A stretch of 64,000 nt of DNA, taken from Branchiostoma floridae (taxonomy: Eukaryota > Chordata > Leptocardii > Amphioxiformes > Branchiostomatidae). Positions 24,501-33,015 of the stretch are shown one piece after another. Numbering within the stretch: position 1 is the first letter of the stretch; the number at the start of each line of letters is the position of its first letter. The stretch spans positions 5,708,461 to 5,772,460 of the forward strand of contig NC_049980.1 in NCBI RefSeq assembly GCF_000003815.2. The letters are read 5' to 3'. The translations under genes and the position numbers were made by a program. Under the pieces are notes generated by a model. That model saw only the letters and a program-made list of their open reading frames with translations, searched no databases and had not been told where the DNA came from.

Positions 24501-27500
24501 AGGGACTTTCTGGAGCAGGATGAGGTGTGTTAGTGCTTAATATACAAGTCTTGATCCTTCTTTGCAATGGATCTAAAACTAACTTGTACAGTTTCTAAGC
24601 CTTTTTAATGACTTATAGTGATTTATAGCTACATGGTCCATGTACAACAAAGTGCTCCTCAGCTAAGCGCTATGAGAAGGAGTATAGCAGCTATTATGAG
24701 AAAGAGTATGGCAGTTGAACTTGCTGTGCTATCCGTTGATCGACTAGCCGTCTTCTGTATAACGTACATGTAGGTCAATGTCCCTAACTGAAGCTAGGTA
24801 GTAATTTTCACCTAAGGCAAGTTAGGAATTAAGTGGGAAGGACTTGAACTTATTAATCATGAATCCTATATTGTACATGTACCATGTAGCTATAAATCAC
24901 TATAAGTCAATAAAAGGCTACTCTTCCATGGCCAGGGTGTCTTGCTTGAATGTAGGGCGTCCAATTTGTTATTATTTTGAGAATATGGCGTCCAAAAGAT
25001 GTATGGACGCATCCCTAACTAAAACCCTGTGACCTTTGACCCTCCAGCTGCCGCGTGCCACCAGCACCTCTGCGGTGAGCGGGGCGGGCGTGCTGCGTCT
25101 GATCAAGGGCGTGGGCGACACCCTGTCCAAGGTCACCATCAAGATGGACGAGTCTGACCAGTGGTTCGAGGAGAAACAGAACCAGGTGGAGGCTCTGGAC
25201 CAACAGCTGAAGAAACTACACGCCAGCGTGGAGGCACTGGTCACTTACAGGAAAGGTACATGTACAGTCACTTTGTTTTTGTTCTGCTTAAGGGAAAGGT
25301 ACAGTTTCTTTGTATTGTATAACGATAAACTGCTACACGGCAGCGTGAAGGCCTTGGTCACTTATAGGAAAGGTACAGTCTCTATTTTGTTTTTGTTTGT
25401 TTTGACATGACGATAAGCCACTGCACGCTAGTGTAAAGGCCATGGTCGCTTACAGGAAAGGTACAGTCTCAGTGTTTTTGTTGTTCCGCATATTTATTAG
25501 CCCATGTTGTATTAATTATGTAGATGCAGTGGATGACATCCTCTGGGTATCCCAAAACTGCTGTGAGGGAAAATGAAAATAAAAAGTTTGGCAGAAAAAA
25601 TGGCTTCAGTATGTCGAGGTCTAAGTGGTCAGGAATGCTGGATAATTCACTTAACACCAAAGTATGGTGTAGGCAAGAACAGATTCTTCATTTTCATTCC
25701 TTCACATCTTCTATAATTGTTTTCCAATATTAAAAAAAAGTGGTCAGGTTTGGCACATTTGGTCTCTTCAGTTATACACAAGATCTCTTCAGTTATACAG
25801 CTGATGTGTTCAGTACAAATGGGAAAGTCTCTTCAGTTATGTGGATCATGTATTTAGCACCAAGGACAGATGTATTCAGCTGTGTGAATGGTGTGTTCAG
25901 CACCAAGGACAGATCTCTTCAGCTGTGTGAATGGTGTGTTCATCACCAAGGACAGATCTCTTCAGCTGTGTGAATGGTGTGTTCATCACCAAGGACAGAT
26001 CTCTTCAGCTGTGTGATTGGTGTGTTCAGCACCAAGGACAGATCTCTTCAGCTGTGTGAATGGTGTGTTAATCACCAAGGACAGATCTCTTCAGCTGTGT
26101 GAATGGTGTGTTCAGTACCAAGGACAGATCTCTTCAGCTGTGTGATTGGTATGTTCAGCACCAAGGACAGATCGCTTCAGCTGTGTGAATGGTGTGTTCA
26201 GTACCAAGGACAGATCTCTTCAGCTGTGTGATTGGTGTGTTCAGTACCAAGGACAGATCTCTTCAGCTGTATGAATGGTGTGTTCAGCACCAAGGACAGA
26301 TCTCTTCAGCTGTGTGAATGGTGAGTTCATCACCAAGGACAGATCTCTTCAGCTGTGTGAATGGTGTGTTGAGCACCAAGGACAGATCTCTTCAGTTGTG
26401 TGATTGGTGTGTTCTGCACCAAGGACAGATCTCTTCAGCTGTGTGATTGGTGTGTTCAGCACCAAGGACAGATCTCTTCAGCTGTGTGAATGGTGTGTTC
26501 AGCACCAAGGACAGATCTCTTCAGCTGTGTGAATGGTGTGTTCAGCACCAAGGACAGATCTCTTCAGCTGTGTGAATGGTGTGTTCAGCGCCAAGGACAG
26601 ATCTCTTCAGCTGTGTGAATGGTCTGTTCAGCACCAAGGACAGATGTCTTCAGCTGTTTGAATGGTGTGTTCAGCACCAAGGACAGATCTCTTCAGCTGT
26701 TTGAATGGTGTGTTCAGCACCAAGGACAGATCTCTTCAGCTGTGTGAATGGTGTGTTCAGCGCCAAGGACAGATCTCTTCAGCTGTGTGAATGGTGTGTT
26801 CAGCACCAAGGACAGATCTCTTCAGCTGTTTGAATGGTGTGTTCAGCACCAAGGACAGATCTCTTCAGCTGTTTGAATGGTGTGTTCAGCACCAAGGACA
26901 GATCTCTTCAGCTGTGTGAATGGTGTGTTCAGCACCAAGGACAGATCTCTTCAGCTGTGTGAATGGTGTGTTCAGCGCCAAGGACAGATCTCTTCAGCTG
27001 TTTGAATGGTGTGTTCAGCACCAAGGACAGATCTCTTCAGCTGTTTGAATGGTGTGTTCAGCACCAAGGACAGATCTCTTCAGCTGTGTGAATGGTGTGT
27101 TCATCACCAAGGACAGATCTCTTCAGCTGTGTGAATGGTGTGTTCATCACCAAGGACAGATCTCTTCAGCTGTGTGATTGGTGTGTTCAGCACCAAGGAC
27201 AGATCTCTTCAGCTGTGTGAATGGTGTGTTAATCACCAAGGACAGATCTCTTCAGCTGTGTGAATGGTGTGTTCAGTACCAAGGACAGATCTCTTCAGCT
27301 GTGTGATTGGTATGTTCAGCACCAAGGACAGATCGCTTCAGCTGTGTGAATGGTGTGTTCAGTACCAAGGACAGATCTCTTCAGCTGTGTGAATGGTGTG
27401 TTCAGCACCAAGGACAGATGTCTTCAGCTGTTTGAATGGTGTGTTCAGCACCAAGGACAGATGTCTTCAGCTGTGTGAATGGTGTGTTCAGCACCAAGGA

Positions 27501-30500
27501 CAGATCTCTTCAGCTGTTTGAATGGTGTGTTCAGCACCAAGGACAGATCTCTTCAGCTGTGTGAATGGTGTGTTCAGCGCCAAGGACAGATCTCTTCAGC
27601 TGTTTGAATGGTGTGTTCAGCACCAAGGACAGATCTCTTCAGCTGTTTGAATGGTGTGTTCAGCACCAAGGACAGATCTCTTCAGCTGTGTGAATGGTGT
27701 GTTCAGCGCCAAGGACAGATCTCTTCAGCTGTGTGAATGGTGTTCTCAGCACCAAAAACAGATCTCTTCAGCTATGTGAATGGTGTGATCAGTACCAAGG
27801 ACAGATCTCTTCAGCTGTGTGAATGGTGTGTTCAGTACGAAGGACAGGTCTCTTCAGGTGTGTGATTGGTGTGTTCAGTACCAAGGACAGATCTCTTCAG
27901 CTGTGTAAATGGTGTGTTCAGTTAAAGACAGATCTCTTCAGCTGTGTGAATGGTGTGATCAGTACCAAGGACAGATCTCTTCAGCTGTGTAAATGTGTGT
28001 TCAGTACCAAGGACAGATCTCTTCAGCTGTGTAAATGGTGTGTTCAGTTAAGGACAGATCTCTTCAGCTGTGTGAATGGTGTGTTCAGTATAAAGGACAG
28101 ATCTCTTCAGCTGTGTGAATGGTGTGTTCAGCACCAAGGACAGATCTCTTCAGCTGTGTGGATAGTGTATTAATACTATAGTTAAGCAGAGCAATGAATT
28201 TTCTCTTGGTTTCTGCTCAATGTAGGAAAGTGACTTAAAAGTTTTTGTTCTTCTTTCCGCAGAGCTTGGCATCAGCACGGCAGCCTTTGCGAAAAGCACG
28301 GCTATGCTGAGTAACAGTGAGGAACACACGGCCCTGTCCCGCGCACTGTCTCAGCTGGCAGAGGTGGAGGAGAAGATTGAACAGGTCAGTCACAAAGGTT
28401 CCGTTCTGGGTTTACTTTAACATGTACAATCAAAAATTGCTACAGAAATTTTGAGAAAATGTTTATTATTAATTTTCTATAATATGGTCTTGCCTTTGCT
28501 TCTGTGATGCGAAAACGTTTGGAACGGGTGTTCCGGACTGTGTGATAAAACCTGTATCACACAGGCTCCAAAGTTGTATCACACAGGCCTAGTGAATAAT
28601 TCGAACATACTCTGAACACACTGAGTGTGGCGCAGTCAAAAATTTGAATACCTGATTCGGACGTTGGAACATTGCTGTTGCAGCAATTTTTGTTCGAGAT
28701 CACCACATTTTCTCAACTTTTGGCGCATTACTAATCAAAAGATGTGTTTTCTCAGGTGGGTATGACATAAATAGAATACAACACGGTGTGTTCCGCATCA
28801 CTTAGTCAGGAACACCCACTATCACAGGTATGACCTTAATGAACGTAAAAAAAACTTTGTATTACACAAATGTTATGTTTTCCTTTCTTCCCCAGGTTCA
28901 TCTGGAGCAAGCAGACAATGATTTCTTCCTGCTGTCTGAACTCCTGAAGGATTACATCGGAATCATCCAGGCCATACGGGTAAGAAGTGTCAAATTTATA
29001 TTTGTATATACAGTCAAACCTGCCCAAGACGACCACCCGGGGGACCGGGCAAAAGCGGTCGATTTGGACAGGTGGTCGGTTAGAAGAGTATCGACTCACA
29101 ACATGCCCGATGCAAATTTTAAATGTTTTCCGTTGTGTTTGATGGCATATAGCAAGCACACGCACATGCATCCGCCGCAATATTTTTCTTAAACATAACA
29201 TCGTAATGGTAGTCAAAATCCAACGCAAACTGGCCGAATTCGGCACAAAATCGCGCCAGTTATCATTGAAAATCGATTTCTGCATTTACATTATACGAAG
29301 CTGTGTGGCCCAGGGCTACAGAAATGGAGATGGGCGCTGGCCATTGCACCATTAATGGTTTCCATACCAAGGTGTAGAACTGCAACAGGGACTAGCCAGT
29401 GTGTTAATCACAGACCCTACCCCGCCATACTCTGGCACAGGGCTCTAGCCAGCTCAATTTTTTTTCCGTCAGCCAATTCCCACTGTCGCGAAAACACTAT
29501 TCCAGGAGTTAGAGAGACTGAACTGAGACCTTGAAAAACGGGTTTTCATGAGATTATCATATGCGAAAGGGCACCGACACACATTGTCAACAATCATAAC
29601 AATAGCAAAACAAACAGTGTGTGGCTTTTACGGCCGTGGACGGCGTCCCCAAGCAGCCTGTAGCTTCCACCAAGGACCTTTTATCAGATTTTTTACAGTC
29701 AAGGTTGACGGATTGGTTTTAAAATTTTTCCGTCACACGCAGCAAATTTCCATCAATTGACGGAAAAACGGATGCTGGCTAGAGCCCTGCTCTGGCAACT
29801 GAACTATTTGATCGTGTTATTCACACCTCCCCTCCTCTCCCCCCAGATTGTGTTCCATGAGCGTGTGAAGAGTTTCCACAACTGGCAGAACGCCCAGCAG
29901 ACCCTGGCCAAGAAGCGGGAGGCGGAGGCCAAGTTCAAGCAGACGGGGAAGACGGACAAGATCGCCCACGCACAGGAGGAGATCAGAGAGGTGCGTGGGA
30001 TGGAAAAATCTTCCTTCCGTTTTTGAGGCTACCAACTTCAATTTGCTGAAGACTCTTATAGCCTATATAGGAAAGTCGTGTAAAGTGCCTTTACCAAGGG
30101 CACAAGATCAGTGACACAGCGGGGTTTGAACTCAGGACCTTCTGGACCTGAGTCAAATGTGCTGCCAATTGCGCCACGCGGTCCCAAATCTTCCTGCGTT
30201 TGCAGAATATTCAGAAATTTTCATAAGATTTAAGCTTGGAAGGATGCATGACATTCTGAAACTGAAGTGCTGAACAACTTTTAACTGTCAAAGTCAAACT
30301 ACATTGTAGATACAAGGGCAGTCAAACCTGTGCTTGAAACCACCTCTAGTGCAGGTTTGACTGCCCATGTAAGTACAATATAGTTGAAGAGATGTTTGAC
30401 TTTGACAGTCAAAAGTTGTTCAGTAATTCAGAATATTGTTAGTATTGTTGGTCAGTAATTCACAACAGGAAGTGGGACCTTTTACATTGTATGTGTTCAA

Positions 30501-32144
30501 GTTTTGGCTCTCTTCAAACACAGAACCTCCATTTAACGTCCTATTCAAGGGACGTCTCTATATGACATATTGTCCTTATGTGACACTGTCCCTATGTGAC
30601 AGCTACGTAGTCATCTTCACCTGAGTGAAGTGAGGAAATTTGTGTTCAGTGGGATAGCACATCAGGGAACTCAAACCCAAGGCCTCTGAGCTTTGAGCAA
30701 CATGAGACCAGTTATAAACATTTAATTACAATAGAATTACTTCATTCTCTTTGCTAACTTGTGCTCACCTTTGCACTTGTCTTGTCCAGTGGGAAGGAAA
30801 GGTGGAGTAGGGGCGAGAAGACTTCGAGGAGATCTCCAAGACAATCCGCACGGAGATCAGGAGGTCTGAGGTCAGTGAACTCTTCTGTGATCCTGATGCT
30901 ATATTCATATCTAGTACAATACACAGTTTGTACAGTAGGTTAAAAATTCAGCTTTATAGCATGGGGGATTGGAACAAACTCTTTCCAAAAATAGGAATAT
31001 TGTCAGAGAAAATTTTTAATTCTTCTTCGAATTTGTTCATTTTTTTTTGTCATGACATGGGAAAGTCAAGACCATGTCCCTTATAATCAGTAACTGTATT
31101 TCTTGCTTGAAGTAGTGTGATGTCATTAATGTAACTGTGATGTCAGTAATGTTACAGTATCCAACTGTGATGTCAGTAATGTTACAGTATCCTCCTTTTC
31201 CCCGCAGACCAACCGTGTTAAAGATTTCCGTAACATCATCATCAAGTACATGGAAACACTCATGAACAGTCAGCAACAGGTCAGGAGACATCTACATTTT
31301 TTTTCTTTATTGTACATTTTTGCCAGGATGAAAAAGTTCTATTAGAGACTATTCTTAGTGGTTCTAAATAGTCTAAGTACAAGACTTTTGCATTTATTTT
31401 CAGCTAAAAGCCCATTCTAAAGCATTTGGGATCAAAAATTGCGAATAAAACAAAAATTGTTGAGAACAAAGCCTTCATGTGAATGATTTGCACAACCACT
31501 TTATAGCACATTTGCGTCATAAGGTCATATTTACCATGTTCGTGAACTGTATAAAACAGCTTTACAGTTTCTGAAACCATCTTAAACTCTGCATTTGGTT
31601 TTAATCAACAACATACAGTACACTTGTTTAAAACATCAGTTTGCAATTCAGTAGTATTGATCTCACTAAGGTAGGTTCACACGTGCGTATATATTTAAGT
31701 CCGCACGAGGCGCGCATGGGAGTATTTACCTCCACCAGGCCCCACAGATCGTTAGAAAAATAAAAGAAACTGGACAAACGTAAACAGGTAACATGTCAGA
31801 CGAGTTGGCTGGGTCGCTAACCATACTTCTCGATCAGCTAACTCATCTGGCATGTTATGTATCTTTATTTGTCCGATTTGTACTATTTTTCCCGCGACCT
31901 GTGGAGCCTGGTAGAGACTAAGAGCTTCATAGGCACCTCAAATGGACTTGAATATATATGCATGTGTGACCCCACCTTTACTATGTATTATTACTAAGAA
32001 ATGGTAGGAAAATCTACTTTGAAATTCTGTATTGTATGAATGTTACATAATGCACCTTTAAAACTAACTTCATCTTGTACCCATCTTCCACAGCTTATCA
32101 AGTACTGGGAAGGGTTCCTTCCCGAGGCCAAAGCCATCGCATAG
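11553..32144 (+). CDS. SNX2: sorting nexin 1/2 (SNX-BAR subunit of retromer/ESCPE-1), 18 exons
   Basis: A cytosolic/early-endosomal PX-BAR protein that binds phosphoinositides, dimerises and tubulates membrane in retromer/ESCPE-1 retrograde sorting. Coding exons: 11553-11645, 13467-13572, 14180-14470, 15433-15645, 16530-16610, 18352-18554, 22060-22126, 22893-22936, 23494-23635, 23911-23989, 24449-24524, 25048-25255, 28263-28384, 28896-28979, 29847-29990, 30790-30870, 31208-31279, 32094-32144. All have GT/AG borders and matching phases. They sum to 2157 nt (719 codons), about 200 residues longer than vertebrate SNX1/2, all in the N-terminus. The start [15 protein letters not shown] and the end [16 protein letters not shown] match the SNX1/SNX2 family closely. 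SNX1 versus SNX2 is not resolved; a pre-duplication single copy is likely. One in-frame TAG lies at 30808-30810. Confidence 0.95.
12517..12722. mobile_element. MITE, TACTGTAAATGCA family (diverged copy)
   Basis: Starts TACTGTAAATGCAG and ends GCATTTACAGTA, about 206 bp, with degenerate internal CACGAACTTAAA and AAAAGTCCTTTTTCC blocks shared with the copies at 16765, 22243 and 56058. Lies in SNX intron 1. Confidence 0.85.
12977..13355. mobile_element. MITE with AAGGCNCAATCTAGACACAG inverted ends
   Basis: The left end AAGGCCCAATCTAGACACAG is inverted at the right end as CTGTGTCTAGATTGTGCCT, about 20 bp with one mismatch. The interior contains a direct 21-bp repeat (GGGACCCCTGCTAAGCTATC) near 13169-13210 and several ATATC/CGGGAG motifs. 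Non-autonomous; SNX intron 1. Confidence 0.85.
13810..13993. mobile_element. MITE, TACAGTAGAAGCC family
   Basis: The ends TACAGTAGAAGCC and GGCTTCTACTGTA are inverted; 184 bp. The interior (GCACAACGGATTA-like and TTTGGGACTTTTAA) matches the opposite-orientation copy at 40454-40631. SNX intron 2. Confidence 0.9.
14769..15065. mobile_element. MITE, CAGGGTTGGACA family
   Basis: Starts CAGGGTTGGACAAT and ends TTGTCCAACCCTG. A related copy lies at 22474-22823 with the shared block GGNCNAGTGGACTT near the right end. The CAGGG termini suggest hAT-like ancestry. SNX intron 3. Confidence 0.75.
15690..15965. mobile_element. two palindromic 137-bp elements in tandem
   Basis: The unit AAGAAACAAGCCAGTC...GACTGGCTTGTTTCTT has inverted ends. 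A second, nearly identical unit follows 137 bp downstream (starts 15691 and 15828). The pair begins about 45 bp after the donor of SNX exon 4. Confidence 0.85.
16630..16678. repeat. (CTGT)n microsatellite
   Basis: CTGT units begin 20 bp after the donor of SNX exon 5. Length variation here could affect splicing of that small exon. Confidence 0.9.
16765..16976. mobile_element. MITE, TACTGTAAATGCA family (best copy)
   Basis: Starts TACTGTAAATGCAG and ends TTTACAGTA, 212 bp. The interior repeats CCACCGCGAA/TTCGCGGT in both orientations, forming an extended hairpin. SNX intron 5. Confidence 0.92.
17047..17133. mobile_element. partial MITE, TACTGTAAATGCA family
   Basis: The right half only: ACCGCGAAATTAAAACCACC, AAAAGTCC and CTTAAATGCAGTTACAGTA. 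It lies 70 bp after the full copy at 16765-16976. Confidence 0.85.
17140..17435 (-). repeat. dispersed repeat with GGATGACAT...GGCCATGTT end
   Basis: The block CCCAGAGGACGTCATCCAT followed by AACATGGCC recurs, in either orientation, at about 25495-25730, 33610-33850 and 43437-43734. Shared inner signals are TTTGACATTCTACAACA-like and CACATCTTCTTTGACTT-like runs. Non-coding; probably an old mobile element. Confidence 0.6.
18680..19160. repeat. low-complexity A/T-rich duplicated block
   Basis: AAGAAAAA-rich DNA. A block containing AGCAAAACAAGATAAACAAG occurs twice about 175 bp apart (about 18950 and 19125), as does a CCCCATGGACAA motif (18714 and 19043). SNX intron 6. Confidence 0.65.
20077..20274. 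mobile_element. MITE, ACAGTCAAACCTG family, with internal 23-bp tandem repeat
   Basis: The left end TACAGTCAAAACTG is inverted at the right end as CAGGTTTGACTGTA. Inside, a 23-bp unit (GACAGGTATTAAGGATTCTAAAA) is repeated about four times at 20136-20222. SNX intron 6. Confidence 0.85.
20714..20896. mobile_element. MITE, ACAGTCAAACCTG family
   Basis: The left end TACAGTCAAACCTGT and right end ACAGGTTTGACTGTA are perfect inverted repeats. The interior holds repeated GGCCACCTCTA and ATAGTGGCCAC blocks. A G run lies just upstream at about 20680-20690. SNX intron 6. Confidence 0.9.
22060..24524 (+). CDS. SNX2: SNX1/2 PX domain (exons 7-11)
   Basis: These exons encode the phosphoinositide-binding PX domain. 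Visible landmarks are the lead-in [20 protein letters not shown], the basic [15 protein letters not shown] (PX RRFxDF motif), the proline loop IVPPAPEKS, and [19 protein letters not shown] with the C-terminal helix [15 protein letters not shown]. All key elements of an SNX1/2 PX domain are present. Splice phases run 0-1, 1-0, 0-1, 1-2, 2-0 and fit across all junctions. The introns carry two MITEs (22243-22441 and 22474-22823). Confidence 0.95.
22243..22441. mobile_element. MITE, TACTGTAAATGCA family (opposite orientation)
   Basis: Starts TACTGTAAATGCATTTAAG and ends GCATTTACAGTA, 199 bp, with TTCGCGGTAG and CCACCGCGAACATT blocks. It lies about 115 bp after the exon 7 donor of SNX. Confidence 0.92.
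22474..22823. mobile_element. MITE, CAGGGTTGGACA family (diverged)
   Basis: The left end CAGGGTTTAACAA and right end TTCTCCAACCCTG are inverted with mismatches. CACTTGCCTGGGACAATTGG near the right end matches the copy at 14769-15065. SNX intron 7. Confidence 0.65.
25048..32144 (+). CDS. SNX2: SNX1/2 amphipathic helix and BAR domain (exons 12-18)
   Basis: Exon 12 carries the amphipathic helix ([19 protein letters not shown]) and the first BAR helix ([20 protein letters not shown]). Exons 13-17 continue the coiled BAR helices ([68 protein letters not shown]). Exon 18 closes the protein. Phases are consistent. Exon 16 reads [22 protein letters not shown]: vertebrate SNX2 has Gln at the stop position, so CAG to TAG is the likely change. 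Read literally, the protein would end after 656 residues and lose the last BAR helices. Confidence 0.93.
25321..25462 (+). repeat. two extra copies of the SNX exon 12 3' end and donor site
   Basis: The last ~45 nt of exon 12 plus its donor (CACTGGTCACTTACAGGAAAG|GTACA) recur at about 25329-25377 and 25420-25465. Donors thus lie at 25256, 25373 and 25461. The copies have substitutions (CTTATAGGAAAG, GCTTACAGGAAAG) but keep the GTACAGT donor. They look like tandem duplications of the exon-intron boundary rather than real exons: no acceptor is seen and the third copy contains an in-frame TAA. Confidence 0.8.
25495..25730 (+). repeat. dispersed repeat, GGATGACAT family copy
   Basis: GCCCATGTTGTATTAA, GTGGATGACATCCTCTGGG and CCTTCACATCTTCT align with the copies at 33610 and 43437. 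SNX intron 12. Confidence 0.55.
25760..28170. repeat. 43-bp minisatellite, about 55 units
   Basis: The unit is about CACCAAGGACAGATCTCTTC followed by AGCTGTGTGAATGGTGTGTTCAG. Phase points at 25944, 25987 and so on give a 43-bp period. Units vary at a few sites (CAGCAC/CATCAC/CAGTAC, GTGTGA/GTTTGA, GAATGG/GATTGG). A seven-unit variant pattern at 25944-26230 recurs at 27105 onward, exactly 1161 bp (27 units) later. The edges are more degenerate. It fills SNX intron 12. Since 43 is not a multiple of 3, it is not a coding repeat. Confidence 0.97.
28505..28805. mobile_element. dispersed element with GTGTGATAC and AATACAACACGG blocks
   Basis: Contains TATCACACAGGC, CTGAACACACTGAGTG, GATTCGGACGTTGGAACATTGC, TTTTCTCAGGTGGGTATGACAT and AATACAACACGGTG. 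The same ordered blocks occur inverted at 59300-59590 and in part at 35600-35800 and 47130-47165. No ORF. SNX intron 13. Confidence 0.75.
29010..29300. repeat. ACAGTCAAACCTG-related element
   Basis: Starts ACAGTCAAACCTGCCCAAGACGACCACC and continues with GGACAGGTGGTCGG, a diverged member of the same family as 20714-20896. The right end is not clear. SNX intron 14. Confidence 0.5.
30062..30185 (-). mobile_element. tRNA-derived SINE
   Basis: Read on the minus strand it begins GGGACCGCGTGGCGCAATTGG, with an A box (TGGCGCAATTGG, forward 30165-30176) and a B box (GAGTTCAAACCCC, forward 30121-30133). The family body TGCCCTTGGTAAAGGCACTT then TACACGACTTTCC follows. Similar bodies occur at 36602, 39085 and 42300. 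SNX intron 15. Confidence 0.88.
30317..30366. mobile_element. minimal ACAGTCAAACCTG hairpin
   Basis: GGCAGTCAAACCTG at 30319 is inverted as CAGGTTTGACTGCC at 30352-30365, with only ~20 bp between. It is a tiny internally deleted member of the same MITE family. Confidence 0.7.
30790..30870 (+). other. SNX2: SNX1/2 exon 16 with premature TAG
   Basis: The acceptor CTTGTCCAG and the donor GTCAGT are intact and the 81-nt exon aligns fully with the family, yet codon 7 of the exon is TAG (30808-30810). Everything around it, and exons 17-18, is conserved, arguing for a base-call error or a polymorphic or recent nonsense allele rather than an old pseudogene. Confidence 0.85.
31728..31918. mobile_element. 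MITE, CTCTACCAGGCTCCACAGG family (diverged)
   Basis: ACCTCCACCAGGCCCCACAG at the left is inverted as CTGTGGAGCCTGGTAGAGA at the right, about 190 bp. The interior TAACTCATCTGGCATGTTATG pairs with CTAACTCCTCTGGTGTGTT in the copy at 37027-37215. SNX intron 17. Confidence 0.8.
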
Positions 32145-32200
32145 AACTGCACACATCACGGTGGAAACATAGAACCAACAATTTAAGGAGAAAATCAACC

Positions 32201-32206
32201 AATAAA
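32201..32206 (+). terminator. polyadenylation signal AATAAA of the SNX1/2 gene
   Basis: A canonical AATAAA lies 57 nt after the stop codon at 32142-32144. It is the first such hexamer downstream and a plausible cleavage signal. Confidence 0.6.
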
Positions 32207-32763
32207 ATCTATAGCAGATCTACATTGTAGTATTAGAAGTGATATCTTGATTGATACTGTTAGCACTGAGGCTAAAGATGTGTATGAAAATATGTAGCGC
32301 TAGATAAATTTAGTGCCTGTTGATGGTTTTTCGAAGGAGGGGGTTGTGAGTACATACATCATCATGACAAATTGTCCATTATGATACAATTTTAAACCAT
32401 ATATCCGTGCACAGAATACAGCACTTACCAACAAGCTTTCGTTCAGTCCTCTGATCCTTATCAAGTTGAATTGACCCAAAGCCTAGGTCACACATCCAGA
32501 CCAAAAGCGTGATGTCAGCAAAGGGTCAAAGGTGCTTGGCAGTCGGTATCGGCCCCCGTCTCGGTTGAGGGAAGGTTGGTGGGCTCTGATGTAAATGGCC
32601 TCTTTCACTCCCCTGAGAAAGTTATCCTGTTCAGAATCAAGTTCACAAATTGTACATTGTACATGAACATAGTCATGTACATTGCTAACCTTGTAAGCAA
32701 AGCTTATGTGTTCGCGGAGAGGTACCCCAAGTATGTTAAAGGGAAAGGGCTAGGAACCTCACC
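32207..32763. other. SNX 3' flank, no gene seen
   Basis: Downstream flank with no recognised feature before the LINE fragment that ends at 32764. Confidence 0.5.
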
Positions 32764-33015
32764 TCACCGGTCCCATAGCCTCATCGGCCGTAGGGGCAGC
32801 GATGCCATCAACGTAAGTTTTCCATCTCCTTCTATCTTCAGCCAGGGTTTCTAGCTGATGTACTGTTTGTCCCGACCATTCTTTCAGGTCACTAGTCCAA
32901 GTCCGTCGTGGACGTCCCCTAGGTCTTACACCCTCCGCCCTGCCTTGCAGTATAGTGTGAGTTAGAGTGCCCTTTGCTCTTGTAGCATGGCCAAACCACT
33001 GTAGCTTCTTCTAGG
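32764..33015 (-). mobile_element. LINE 3' ORF fragment
   Basis: The minus-strand frame from about 33015 to a TGA at 32764-32766 reads KKLQWFGHATRAKGTLTHTI, then GVRPRGRPRRTWTSDLKEWS, and ends ADEAMGPVR. The WFGHA...RGRPRRTW...DLKEW pattern is the C-terminus of many LINE reverse-transcriptase polyproteins. No RT core is present, so it is a 5'-truncated relic. Confidence 0.85.

Noticed and set aside
25321-25410. Extra SNX coding exon
   Set aside because: Copy of the exon 12 end without an acceptor; the canonical 12-13 join is in frame without it.
25760-28173. CRISPR-like array
   Set aside because: Units are contiguous 43-bp repeats with no unique spacers, in an intron of an animal gene; it is a minisatellite.
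27823-28173. 116-residue repetitive open frame
   Set aside because: Falls in the minisatellite; period 43 is not a multiple of 3 and small indels create chance openness.
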